Source: Rhizophagus irregularis
Taxonomy: Eukaryota > Glomeromycota > Glomeromycetes > Glomerales > Glomeraceae
Reading direction: 5' to 3'
Assembly: GCF_026210795.1 (NCBI RefSeq)
Contig: NC_089436.1
Coordinates: forward strand, 4,154,001 to 4,218,000
Length of the DNA stretch: 64,000 nucleotides
Position numbers and translations under genes: made by a program. How positions within the stretch are numbered: the first letter of the stretch is position 1; each line of letters begins with the position of its first letter. Of this stretch, positions 45,569-57,090 are shown in pieces. A model generated the notes under the pieces. That model saw only the letters and a program-made list of their open reading frames with translations, ran no database searches and was not told the origin of the DNA.

Positions 45569-48270
45569 AATTCAAGTCGAAATAAAAAAAATCGGCAGTC
45601 AATGATGCCGGCCAAATTTCAGCAATTCCGGCTGAAATTTTGGTAAAATTTCGACCAGCATTAAAAACCGGTTAAAAAATTGGCCAAAATTATATTTGCC
45701 AATTTTAATCTCATGTGATATGTGAAATTATCCAGATCATCTACTTGAAAAATTCATATATCGGAAAAACGTTTGTCTATATGTAAAATTAAAATCTTCC
45801 TTCTTCCTTCTTAGTCTTTTTTGAAGGCTTAAGTAAAGTTATAGTATAAGATAATAAAATACACATTCTGTGAAGTTTTCAAGTTCTTAGATATATATGA
45901 AGAATACCTTTTTAAAATTTGCCGATTTTTACAGAAAAAAAAATATTCCTATAAGATAACTACTAAATAAATTAGTTTATTTCAAAATTAATATTTTTAT
46001 CATATATTTTATAATATTTTTAATACAAAAATCAAAAAAAAATATTTGGTTAATTAGTAGAATTTTATGTATATAAATAATTAACAATGTTGAAAATTGC
46101 TTGCAAAATTGTATGCAATTTTTTTAAAAAATGTTTGTATGTAAAGTCAAAATCGGACTTCAAAACATTCTTTAAAAGCTTTAAGTAATAAAGCAAGAAA
46201 AATTACACTTAATAGGTAAATTTTAAGATTATAGGGTAGGTTATGAGGAATGCAATATAATTAATAATTGATTTTTCTGAAACTCCAATTTTTAAATATA
46301 AAACTTTTACCTATAAAATAATTATATTTTCTAGTGGTTTAATATAAAAAATTTAAAAAATTTTGGGTTAGTAGAATTTTAATGTAAATAAAGGTTTAAA
46401 CACTTTTACACGCAATTTATACCAAATATTTATCAATATATAAATTCAAAATCTGACATCTAAACATCCTTTATAATCCAAGTAAATTTGTAGAATTAAA
46501 GCAAAATACACATAATATCTAAATTTCAAGATTCTAGATTATATACATAAGGAATGTGATACAAATAACTTCTTAAAATTTATCAATTTTTACATAAACA
46601 AAAATTCACCTATAAAAGACAACTATTGAAATAATTGTTTATATAAACAAATAATATTTTTATCACATATTTTATAGTGTTATTAGGTTAATTAATGAAA
46701 TTTACATATATAGATAATTAAACAATGTTGTGATAATAGAAAAATATATAAAATAAAGAAAAATTATATAGAAAAATATAAATATAGATTATAAATATTT
46801 GAAAAAAAAATCAGTTTTAAAAAAAGAAAAAAAATCAAAAAAATTAAGTAACATGCATTCCTTTATTCAGAATCAGTATGTATAAAGTAGGCAATTTTCT
46901 TTACTTTATTCATTAAATCAAAAATTTTTTTTGATTATTTAATAAAAAAGAATATAAATAAATTATTATTTTAGATGTCACTAAACCGATGTTTGAGTCA
47001 TTTATGATTAACGCATTTTTAATTTTTTTTACTTTACAATTTGATTTTTTTTTTTACTTTACAATCTTCTAAATTTACTTTAATAAAACCTTTCTTTTTA
47101 AATTTTCTTGTTTAACAAAATAATTATGAGTGAACTATATCCTGGACATAAGGATAAACACATAACTTTGTAATTATGAAATTCGCGTATTAAATGTCAT
47201 TTGTGATAAAATTTTTTTTTGGTAATGTACTAAAATATATAAAAAGTGTTCGGGTGAACATCAAAAATTCTCAGGCAACCCGAAATATGAACCGATTAAA
47301 TTTCTTATTCAGATATCCAGTACATTTTACATTACTGATTCAACAAGAATCAAATTAATCAAATTGCTGTAATTAAATATTTTTTTTCATGAACCCTTAA
47401 TTGGGGATCTACTTTTTTTATTATCTTTTTTAGATCAGTAATCGGTAACGTAAATTTTTTATTTGTTTCATCTATACTAAAACAGACGACTTCTGTAAAT
47501 GAAAGACTACATAACTGAATTCACATCATCCAGTGATCCAAAGTCGACATACGAAAATTTTCTTTCAATTGCAATTTTTACAAGTTATATATGCTTAACT
47601 AATAAGTGTGAATTTAAACATGAGAATTCACTTCTATTATAAAATTATTATAAGATGAAATAAATATAAAATTTATAATTACAATACACGTTCAGTTAAA
47701 AATTTCCATTTATAATAACTATTTATTACCATAAATAAAATTTTTGAATTATATACAAACATAACTTAATTGTAATTATCATTAACATTATTAGCCCTGT
47801 TCAACTCCGGTCGGTTGCAATTTTCGGCCATACGCAGAATAAACCATTCTATTGGTGAAATGCGTTCAGTCAAAAAAACCAAAAAATTTTATGGAACAAA
47901 GGTCGGATATTTCATGTGTAATAATTTTCAAATTAAATACGTGTTATTCACATATTAATTTTATTTCCCAGTGATCTACCGTTCAAAATAAATCATTTAC
48001 GCTTGTAAAATAAACAAATATACTCAGAAACCTTTAAACCTTTTGAAAAAGTTTTCAAACTTATTAAATATTGATTAAGTTATATAGACATGATTAGTCA
48101 TGTGATATTATTAGTCACAACGTATATTTTATGACATTCGTTAAGCATTACATGTTATTAAAATATTATAAGTTATCAATAGAAATAAAAATTTATAAAA
48201 ATTTTATTATTTAAAGTTTCAAACGATACTTTATTCACTTTATTAAATACAAAAAAAAAAAGCTAAGTGA
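45569..48270. other. AT-rich region with diverged tandem repeats, no gene
   Basis: 45569-45650 is the end of the duplicated kinase unit. 45770-46740 holds about three diverged copies of a 300-360 bp unit (separate entry). No supported gene from there to 48270. Confidence 0.5.
45770..46740 (+). repeat. Diverged tandem repeats of about 300-360 bp
   Basis: Recurring order of words: an aaaatcNgacNtc...aaacatNctttaNaa block (about 46145 and 46445, weaker at about 45790), then acacata/acacttaa, a ttNtcaatttttaca block, and tatcacatattttata with tggttaattagtNaaatttNNatatat. Similarity is visible by eye but low. Confidence 0.4.
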
Positions 48271-48279
48271 ATTAACGAT

Positions 48280-48890
48280 CTAATTCTTCTTGACTATTAC
48301 TTTATATAATATATTCCATAAGAAAGGTACGGCTATCCGAGACCAGGATCTATTTACAATGTCGCAAGAATGTAAAGATGAAATATCATCTTGTAATTCA
48401 AGCATAATCAATAAATTGAACCATAGTTATATTCCTTTTATTAGATCTAGAATTAATAATCTAATTCTTCTTGGCTATTACTTTATATAATTTTACATGT
48501 GATTTCCTATCAGAGAGATAATATATTTCCATAATAAAGGTACAGCTATCCGAGACCAGGATCTATTTACAAGGATGCAAGAATGTAAAGATGAAATATC
48601 ATCTTGTAATTCAAGCATAATCAATAAAAGGATATCTGCATAAAGTTGAACCATAGCTATATCCCTTTTATTAGATCTAGAATTAATAGTCTAATTCTTC
48701 TAGACTGTTACTTTATACAGTTTTACATGTGATTTCCTATCAGAGAGATAATATATTTCCATAGGAAAAATACTGCAATCCGAGACCAGGATCTATTTAT
48801 TCATAAGGATGCAAGAATGTAAAGATGAAATATCATCTTGTAATTTAAGATCAATAAAAGAATATCTGCGTAAAGCTGATCCATAGCATT
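48280..48890 (-). repeat. Three tandem copies of an F-box-encoding fragment
   Basis: ctaattcttct recurs at 48280, 48461 and 48691, giving units of 181 and 230 bp. The first unit lacks the ttacatgtgatttcctat segment. Read on the minus strand, each unit encodes an F-box core with LQDDISSLHSCI and VNRSWSRIAVP. The middle copy is an open 53-codon frame (48654-48493). The first lacks the ATG frame, and the third is frameshifted. Confidence 0.8.
48493..48654 (-). CDS. F-box-only mini-ORF (53 aa), middle copy of the tandem array
   Basis: The frame starts MVQLYADILLLIMLELQDDI, continues SSLHSCILVNRSWSRIAVPL and ends GNHM. It covers a whole F-box and nothing else. F-box cores bind Skp1; without a substrate domain it could at most act as a dominant competitor, or it is simply a fragment. 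Neighbouring copies are broken, so a pseudogene fragment is as likely as a functional small protein. Confidence 0.4.
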   Translation of the reverse strand: MVQLYADILLLIMLELQDDISSLHSCILVNRSWSRIAVPLLWKYIISLIGNHM

Positions 48891-49381
48891 TTCTTATTGC
48901 TTTGCGGAGAGATCCAAAGCCAAAGTATTTCAAATCCGTCTGGTATATTATCTACTGAGATAGAGTCTACTGGAGAGCACTGATTACAATAAAGTTGTCT
49001 TTGTACCTCATAATGCTCATTATCAAAATCATCGCTAAGAATCATTGTTAATGTAAACAACTTTCTTGAATGTACAAAGTCAAACTCTGAATTGTATATC
49101 ATCAATTCATTTAAGTCATTAAAATCATCTCCATATTGAATTTTAATGAATTCCAAGTATTGACAATTAATTAATATAGTTTTCAATACAATACTCATTG
49201 GTTGATAAGTAACGTTAACACTATATTCAACAACAACCCTCCACAAAATTCTAACAGAAATTTCACACAAAAGACGATTAACTGATAAACATGAATGTAA
49301 GGCAGTTATGTCATTCTCTAAATTTTCCAAAATTTCATGTAAACAGTCGAATAAAAGTTTTTTAATAAGCTTATTGGCCAT
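48851..49381 (-). pseudogene. Truncated F-box gene (176 aa)
   Basis: It starts MANKLIKKLLFDCLHEILEN with an F-box core (ALHSCLSVNRLLCEISVRILW). It then jumps directly to VLKTILINCQYLEFIKIQYG, a motif that in full-length relatives lies in the C-terminal half (compare FKNILINCQDLNELYIAAG in the gene at 35717). About 250 residues of LRR-like sequence are missing from the middle, consistent with an internal deletion. Its 3' end runs into the tandem F-box fragments at 48280-48890. An open frame remains, so a short protein could still be made. Confidence 0.65.
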
Positions 49382-50560
49382 TTTATATCAATGAAAGATT
49401 TTTGAGTTTAAAATTTAAAATTTTTAAAAAACGCAACGCATTAACTCCTTAATGTATTATATACAGCGTTGTGCATTATGATGTAATTTGCTGCATAATA
49501 AATGAATTGCATTGTGTGACATTTGTGACATTTCTTTCTTTCACGAAATTTTTTCCGATGTAGATCAATTTGACATATGATCAGTAATCATGATCATTTG
49601 GCCAAAATTAGCGTTAATTTTAGCCAAAATGATTGACATTCCGATCATCAAGTGAGTCAAATCCGCCCATATGTTCTGGTCCAAATTTAATTCTGTCACA
49701 AATTAACTCTGGCCGACTTAAACTTCATATAAAAAATAAAAGTTGTATTTTTTTCAAATTAGTATTAGGTAATATCGAAAATGCAGTTGAATATTACATA
49801 TCCAAAACCACCTAACTATTTGTAAACTTATTTGAATCGTTGTCATTTTCAGTTTTTGAATATATTATTGGTATTTTTTTTTTTTAAAAAAAATGTATAT
49901 ATAATAGGTTGGCGCTAATGATATCTATAACGAGTAATTTAGAATTGGAAAGATAATGATTACAAAATTTGGCTTCCAATTATTTTCATATCATTAACCA
50001 GTGAATCCGATAATGTCGCACAAATAATGATTAGGCGCAGTAAGTTCAAAAAATCACAAGTCACGTGAGATCAGATACAATATTACGATAACCATTTAAC
50101 AAATAAGGGATTACGGTACATTTTCGCCGAAATCCATCTAAGTTCAGTAGTCGCCTACGGCCTTCGAGGACAATCAGACCTTTCAGTTGGTAAGGAGCTA
50201 GGAAAAAGTACGAGGAGAAAGTAGAAAGTAAACTTGGCTGCTGGGACGAACTACCGGCGGAAGGAGTAATAAAAGGATTAGGTTCAACTAAGTATTTATG
50301 CGACTTGATGTTTATATTCAAAGAAAACTTTCTTGACAAAAATACTTACATTTTCCTTGGACGAACGAAAATGATTTGAATCACGTAAGTACGAGGATCG
50401 TTGAAGTAACCAAGGAACGAATAATAGAGGGGAAATTAAGAAACTAGGAACAAAAAAATAATTATCGTCGATTTTTCAGTATGTGCAACGTCGGATTCAG
50501 AGAAAAATTTTCCGATAAATCACGTAAAATATCCGACCATCCCGTGGTATTGGAAATAAG
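49382..50560. other. Spacer, no supported gene
   Basis: Short frames at 49633-49815 (+) and 50061-50339 (-) lack family features. The latter may be antisense to the degraded ORF1-like copy that becomes recognisable from about 50570. Confidence 0.4.
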
Positions 50561-50569
50561 TTACAGCAA

Positions 50570-50970
50570 ATATGATATATAGAGAAATTTAGTATCAAAA
50601 GATCCTTTGAATATAAAACTGTGAAGGCAAAAATATGTTTTACGAAACAACAAGATGACAAATATATTAATGGTGGAGCGAATATTGTTGTTTAAACGTA
50701 ACCAACGTTTTTATTTTTAAGGGTTTTAGATGCTAATCTACCAGCAAGCGAAGTGAAAAATATATATAAGTGGCAGGTAGCGAAGAAATTAGAGGAGAAT
50801 GTCACGAAGGATCATAATGAAACGAATTAATTAAAGAATACATTAGAAAGTACAAGGGTCATTTTACAAACATTATTAAAGTATACAAAACAAATTATAT
50901 TTTAATATACTTTAGTAATGAAAATGACATGATGAAAGCTATTTACGAATCCGTCAACGACCACGAATAA
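50570..50970 (+). pseudogene. Second, degraded copy of the ORF1-like (RRM) gene
   Basis: The translation shows FEYKTVKAKICFTKQQDDKY, INGGANIVV, then FLRVLDANLPASEVKNIYKW and QVAKKLEENVTK, in shifting frames. YFSNENDMMKAIYESVND follows at 50908. These align in order with RTVRARIRLTKE, GGSNIVIA, FRMFDAKLNASEL and YFNNENDFLQAVYKSTMD of the element at 156-2258. The distance between the GG(S/A)NIV motif and the YF.NEND motif is also conserved (about 230 bp). Several stops and frameshifts make it a relic. Confidence 0.6.
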
Positions 50971-51189
50971 GATAGGAACGGGTTTACAAATAAAAGTTAA
51001 GATGAATTACTGGATAGAAACGGCAAATCCGGGCAGTTGAAGCGGCAAACAAAATCTGAATAAGCGTCGTTAGTACGTCGTCTAGTTTGGACGAACAATT
51101 TTTTGAAGCGGCGGAAGACTTGCCGTGAATAGATAATAAATAATAAATTAATATTATAATTTTTGATGTGACCTGCATTCATTATCTTA

Positions 51190-51444
51190 AAATAGTTCTG
51201 TGTGAAATTTGGGAAGGCTACTTGGGTAAATTTACTAAGGGTTATTACATTGTTTTACATTATATTTCAATTTAACAAATCTTTTCTTTCTTTATTATTC
51301 AGGAATGTTTCTAGTGTAAATTCAGGAGGAATATCTTGGCTTAGATTTAAGAGAAAATATAACAAAGCATTAGAAAATGGAAATGAAGAAATACTATATA
51401 ATTTATATAACTGCTACAAATTGGGAAAAGAATTGAAAAAATAA
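51190..51444 (+). pseudogene. Possible two-exon fragment with a Sel1-like tail
   Basis: EIWEGYLG (51208-51225) can splice across a GT-AG intron (acceptor tattattcag, 51302) to NVSSVNSGGISWLRFKRKYN and KALENGNEEILYNLYNCYKL before a stop at 51444. The last part resembles one Sel1 unit (compare AENGDKVAMFNLAICYKNGKG in the neighbouring gene). Too short to be a full gene; probably a relic of a kinase/Sel1 paralog on the opposite strand to the intact one. Confidence 0.3.
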
Positions 51445-51966
51445 ATTTAAATTTGTTATTTATTATAAAGAAGCAAAAAGATTAGGTATTTTAACAAATT
51501 ATTCGAATTCATATTTTTTTATTATATTATCTAGGATCTATCGATGTGGGAGATGCTGCCCTGATCAGGAAACGATAGTACCGAACTTCTAGATTGGAAA
51601 GGGAATTTATCTTGCCTGAAAATTGACCAAATGTTACATTTCTACAATAATCCTTTTTCTAACATAAGATTGTTTATATTGTATTTTCATTGTAAAATTC
51701 AAGGGCTAAGTTGCTTAGTTAAAGCCTTAGTTTTGTTTTATATTTTTGCAAATTCTATTAATATTATTAAGATTTAACATTTATTGCTTTATTCATCATT
51801 TAAAATTGTGTTTTTATTGAAATTTAGTTTTATTTTTTATGAATATAATGGTATGCACCCTAAAACATCCAAATCGTGCCGTAACCAAAACATCATCCCT
51901 AGTTAAAAAAAAAAGAAAAAGTATATCTGCCTTTACATTTTTGTAACTCTTGAAAATCTAATTTTA
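51445..51966. other. 3' flank of the Sel1 kinase gene
   Basis: No gene. aattaataaaat follows the minus-strand stop at 51967. Confidence 0.4.
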
Positions 51967-54900
51967 TTAATTATTGTTCAACACTTTGTTCCAGTCAACT
52001 AAATATAATAAAGCATAAAATATTAGTTCAATACTATATCTTAATAAGTAAAGAATTATACTATACTACTTACCGTGCAAACTTGAAAAGGATTGAACAT
52101 ATTCAAAAGATTCGTCACTAGCTTGTGATTGCGAAGTTGCATTATCATTATCCATAATAATAAACATTCCATTTTATTTTTAACAATATATTATTGGTAT
52201 AAATAAATATATAAATATGAATAATAAATAAATACCCTTGACTAATTTGCTTGTAACATCATTTACAAAACCCATTTTTTTAAATTCATCTAATATTTCA
52301 TTAATAGTTGGTCTTTGTTTGGGTTCTTGATTCCAACAATTTCTATAGAGATTTTCATATTCTTTAGGAGTACCAAAAACTGTAGCCTTATGAATATTAA
52401 TAATAGGAAAAATAATATTACTATTATCTGGAGGCTTTCCTCTAGAAATTTCCCACATCAATACACCAAAGCTATAAATATCTGAAGACTTGGTATATTC
52501 AAAATTTGGATCAATAAAACGGTTTGGCTCCATATAAGCAATAACACCAAAATTACCAACATAAGCTGTTGAAGCTAAACTATTTTGATTTTTTGAAATA
52601 CCAAAATCCGTGATTTTAACATTACTTTCATGAATAACTATATTTTTAGAATGCTAGGAGAAAATAAATTAGATAAATACATTATTATTACTAGTACTAT
52701 TATTATATAAAGAATAACTACTTAAATACTACTTACAAGATCTCTATGCAAAATATTTTCATTGTGTAAGTAATTTAATCCATCAGCAATTTGAAATGCT
52801 AATTTTTTCTTATCATTCCATGTCAAATTCTCAAAATTATTTTTGAGATAATTTTGGAGATCTCCGTCATTAGCATACTCCATAATAAGAAGATATTCAT
52901 TTGTTTTTGGTTCTAAAAAAAAAAATTTATAGGAAGTTAAAAAAAATAACAAAAGATACAATGCAAAAAAATATATCAATTACCTAAACTGATACCAAAG
53001 CAACGTATAATTCTGTCACTATAATTAAGGTGCAAATGCATTTTTAGTTCATGAATAAATGCATCTAACAAATCATTCTTAATATAAGTTGTATTAGTCA
53101 ATTTTTTACAAATTACATAATTATTAGTCTTAATCCAAATTGCTTTTGATATTTTTCCAAACCCCCCTGCCTGAAGTGGCTCTACCTTTTTTAGTTCTTT
53201 ATAAGATATAAATTTAACTTTTTCATACTTTAATGCTTTTTCAATCCATTCGGATGCACTTAAAACTCCATTTTCTGCTCTTTGAAACCAATAAATAGAT
53301 TTTTCCAAATCTTTTTCTACTCCTTTACCAGTCTTATAAAGAAATCCAAGTTTATACTGTGCATCATTAATTCCTTGTTGAGCTGCTTTTTCATACCAAC
53401 AACAGGCTTTTTCTATATTCTTTTCTGTTCCTATTCCATTTTCATAACATGTGGCTAAATTAAACCATGCAACATTATCACCATGTTCTGCTGATTTTTG
53501 ATACCAATAAAAGGCTTTTTCTAAATTAATTCCTGTTCCATTCCCCCTTTTATAAAATAAGCCTAAATAATTCATTCCAACTTTATTACCATTTTCTGCT
53601 GCTTTTTGATACCAATAAAAAGCTTTTTTGAAATCTTTTGCTGTACCTTCTCCATTTTTATAACATTCAGCAAAATAAACCATTGCATTTATATCATCAT
53701 TTTCTGCTGCTTTTTGATACCAATAAAAAGCTTTTTCGAAATTCTTTTCTGTTCCTACTCCTTTTTTATAACATTCGGCTAAATAAACCATTGCAACTAT
53801 ATCACCATTTTCTGCTGCTTTTTGATACCAATAAAAGGTTTTATCTAAATTCTTTTCTGTACCTTCTCCATTCTTATAACATATGGCTAAATCAAACATT
53901 GCAACTTTATTACCAGTTTCTGCTGCTTTTTGATACCAATAAAAAGCTTTTTCTAAATTCTTTTCTGTCCCTTTTCCATTTTTATAGCATATGGCTAAAT
54001 CAAACATTGCAACTTTATCACCATTTTCTGCTGCTTTTTGATACCAATAAAAGGCTTTTTCTAAAACCTTTTCTGTATTTTCGTAAAATATGGATAAATT
54101 AAACATTGCAGCTTTATCACCAATTTCTGCTGCTTTTTGATACCAATAATAGGCTTTTTCTAAAACCTTTTCTGTACCTTCTCCATTTTCGTAACATATG
54201 GCTAAATTAAACATTGCAACTTTATTCCCATTTTCTGCTGCTTTTTGATACCAATAAAAGGCTTTTTTTAAATTTTTTTCTACTCCTTCTCCATTTCTAT
54301 ATCTGTTGGCTAAATTATTCATTGCTCTAATATAATCTTTATCCGCTGCTTTTTGATACCAATAAAAGGCTTTTCCTAAATTCTTTTCTGTTCCTTCTCC
54401 ATTTTCATAACACATGGCTAAATTAAACATTGCAATTTTATCACTATTCTCTGCTGCTTTTTGATACCAATAAAAGGCTTTTTCTAAATTCTTTCCTGTT
54501 CCTTTTCCATTATTATAACATATGGCTAAATTAATCATTGCAACTGTATCGCCATTTTCCGCTGCTTTATGATACAAATAAAAGTTTTTTTCTAAAGTTT
54601 TTTTATTTTCATAATTTGTAGCTAAATTAAATATTTCAACATTATCACCATCTTTTGCTGCCTTTTGATACCAATAAAAAGCCTTTCCTAAATTCTTTTC
54701 TGTTCCTTCTCCATTTTCATAACATGTGGCTAAATTAAACATTGCAACTTTATCACCATTTTCTGCTGCTTTTTGATACCAATAAAAGGCTTTTTCTAAA
54801 TTCTTTTCTGTTCCTTCTCCGTTCTTATAACATACAGCTGAAATATACATTGCAACTTTATCACCATTTTCTGCTGATTTTTGATACCAATAAAATGCTT

Positions 54901-56704
54901 TTTCTAAATTCTTTTTTGTTCCTTTTCCATTGTTATAGCATATGGCAAAATTATACATTGCAATTATATCACCATTTTCTGCTGCTTTTTGGTACCAATA
55001 AAAGGCTTTTTCTAGATTACTTTCTGTCCCCACTCCATTTTCATAACATATGGCTAAACTATTCATAGCTTTAATATAATCTTTTTCTGCTGCTTTTTGA
55101 TACCAATAAAAGGCTTTTTCTAAATTATTTTCTATTCCTTTTCCATTTTTATAACATATGGCTAAATTAAACATTGCAACATTATTACCATTTTCTGCTG
55201 CTTTTTGATACCAATAAAATGCTTTTTTATAAATCCTTTCTGTTCCTTCTCCATTTTCATAACATATGGCTAAATTAAGCATTGCAACTATATCACCAAT
55301 TTCTGCTGCTTTTTGATACCAACAGAAGGCTTTTTCCAAATTCTTTTCTGTTCCTTCTCCGTTCTTATAACATATAGCTAAATTAAACATTGCAACTTTA
55401 TCACCATTTTTTGCTGCTTTTTGGTACCAATAAAAGGTTTTTTCTAAATTTTTTTCTGTTCCGTTCCCTTTTTCATAACATATGGCTGAATTAAACATTG
55501 TAACATTATAACCATTTTCTGCTGCTTTTTGACACCAATAAAAGGCTTTTTCTAAATTCTTTTCTGTTCCTTTTCCATTTTTAAAAGATATAGCTAAATT
55601 AAACATTGCAACTTTATCTCCACTTTCTGCTGCTTTTTGATACCAATAAAATGCTTTTTCTAATTTTTTTTCTGTTCCTTCTCCATTTTCATAACATATG
55701 GCTAAATTAAACATTGCGAATTTATCACCATTTTCTGCTGCTTTTTGATACCAATAAATAGCTTTTTTTAAATTCTTTTCTGTTCCTAATCCATTGTCAT
55801 AACACATGGCTAAATTATTCATTGCTTTAATATAATCTTTTTCTGCTGCTTTTTGATACCAATAAAAAGTTTTTTCTAAGTTCTTTTCTGTTCCTTTTCC
55901 ATTTTTATAACATGTGGCTAAATTAAACATTGCAAATATATCATTATTTTCTGCTGCTTTTTGATACAAATAAAAGGCTTTTTCTAAATTTTTTTCTGTT
56001 CCTTCTCCATTTTCGTAACATATGGCTAAACTATTCATCGCTTTAATATAATCTTTTTCTGTTGCTTTTTGATACCAATAAAAAGCTATTTCTAAATTCT
56101 TTTCTGTTCCTTTTCCATTTTTATAACATATAGCTAATTTAAACATTGCAATTTTATCACCATTTTCTGCCGCTTTTTGATACAAATAAAAGGCTTTTTC
56201 TTTATTCTCTTCTGTTCCTTTTCCATTTTTATAACATATGGCTAAATTAAACATTGCAACATAATTACCATTTTCTGCCGCTTTTTGATACCAATAAAAA
56301 GCTTTTTCTAAATTTTTTTCTGTACCTTCTCCATTTCTATATCTATTGGCTAAATTAAACATTGCAATTTTATCACCATTTTCTGCTGCTTTTTGATACC
56401 AATAAAAAGCTTTTTCTATATTCTTTTCTATTCCTTTTCCATTTTTATAACATATAGCTAAATTATTCATTGCAACTTTATCACCATTTTCTGCTGCTTT
56501 TTGGTACCAATAAAATACTCTTTCTAATTTTTTTTCCGTTCCTTTTTCATTTTTATAACATATAGTTAAACTATTCATTGAAACTTCATCATCATTTTCT
56601 GCTGTTTTTTGATTCTGATGAATTTCATTTTTTTCGATATTAATTACATTTTTATAAAAAATGTCAATTTCATTTTGCGTTTTACTGCGTTTTTGTTCAG
56701 ACAT
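51967..56704 (-). CDS. Sel1-repeat protein kinase: 31 Sel1 repeats then kinase domain (5 exons, 1464 aa)
   Basis: Exons 56704-52984, 52912-52737, 52653-52236, 52121-52074 and 51998-51967; frames join at every junction. After MSEQKRSKTQNEIDIF come 31 units of 36 aa, consensus AENGDKVAMFNLAICYKNGE then GTEKNLEKAFYWYQKA, plus a partial 32nd (two units are 32-33 aa). Sel1 repeats are alpha-helical protein-binding solenoids. The kinase domain begins about residue 1175: GGFGKISKAIW, Lys in VICKK, LLIMEY hinge, ILHRDLHSKN, an intact TDFG, AYMEP in place of APE, and DIYSFGVLMWE. The last two exons give a Ser-rich tail, SFEYVQSFSS, ending VLNNN; acceptor 4 (acaag) is the least certain. Most Glomeromycotina Sel1 kinases I know carry the kinase first; here it is last. 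Probably active. Confidence 0.88.
53270..56600 (-). repeat. 108-bp coding minisatellite (Sel1 units)
   Basis: 31 near-identical 108-bp units lie within exon 1 of the Sel1 kinase. On the plus strand, ttctgctgctttttgatacc marks each unit. The long antisense frames on the plus strand (for example 53638-54102) are a by-product. Confidence 0.95.
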
Positions 56705-56920
56705 TTTTTTTTTAATAATGAATTAAAACAATTATCTTTGTGAGCTTTATTATATTATAGTAGATCAACAGTTTGGTGTAATAGACGTTCTTGCTTTATA
56801 GAAGGATATTCAGTACGGTGCAATTTTGTAAATCAGTACGGTACAGTTGATCAGTTGGTACCGGTATCGTTACTCTCGACGCAGATCGTACTCTATAGCT
56901 TAGTATATAGGATAACATAG
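56705..56920 (-). promoter_or_regulatory. Probable promoter region of the Sel1 kinase
   Basis: 216 bp between the start codon and a minisatellite. On the minus strand there are a ctataatataataaag run (about 56750) and A-rich leader sequence. Inferred from position only. Confidence 0.3.
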
Positions 56921-57090
56921 TAATTATTCGGACATCAATGTCCATTTCACATGTGGTTATTCGGACATCAATATCCACTTCACATGTGGTTATTCGGACA
57001 TCAATATCCATTTCACATGTAGTTATTTGTACATTAATGTCTATTTAACCATAATGGTAATTTGGACACCAATGTCCATTTTTGAGTATA
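56921..57090. repeat. 33-bp minisatellite with GGACATCAATGTCC palindromes (five units)
   Basis: attcgg recurs at 56926, 56959 and 56992, with degenerate forms at 57025 and 57060: spacing 33, 33, 33 and 35. Each unit contains (t)tcggacatcaat(g/a)tcca and ttcacatgtggtta. ggacat..atgtcc and acatgt are palindromic. The same ggacatNaatgtcc word occurs in the foldback arms at about 23315-23400 and 26165-26250. Confidence 0.85.

Noticed and set aside
50061-50339. 92-aa minus-strand frame
   Set aside because: Lies in or next to the degraded ORF1-like copy, probably antisense, with no recognisable domain.
53638-55068. Plus-strand frames rich in Leu/Phe/His (53638-54102, 54742-55068)
   Set aside because: Exact antisense of the Sel1 repeat units, periodic at 36 codons. 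They are shadows of the minus-strand kinase gene.
56921-57090. Regularly spaced 33-bp repeats considered as a CRISPR-like array
   Set aside because: The repeats are contiguous without unique spacers, and the genome is eukaryotic. It is a minisatellite.
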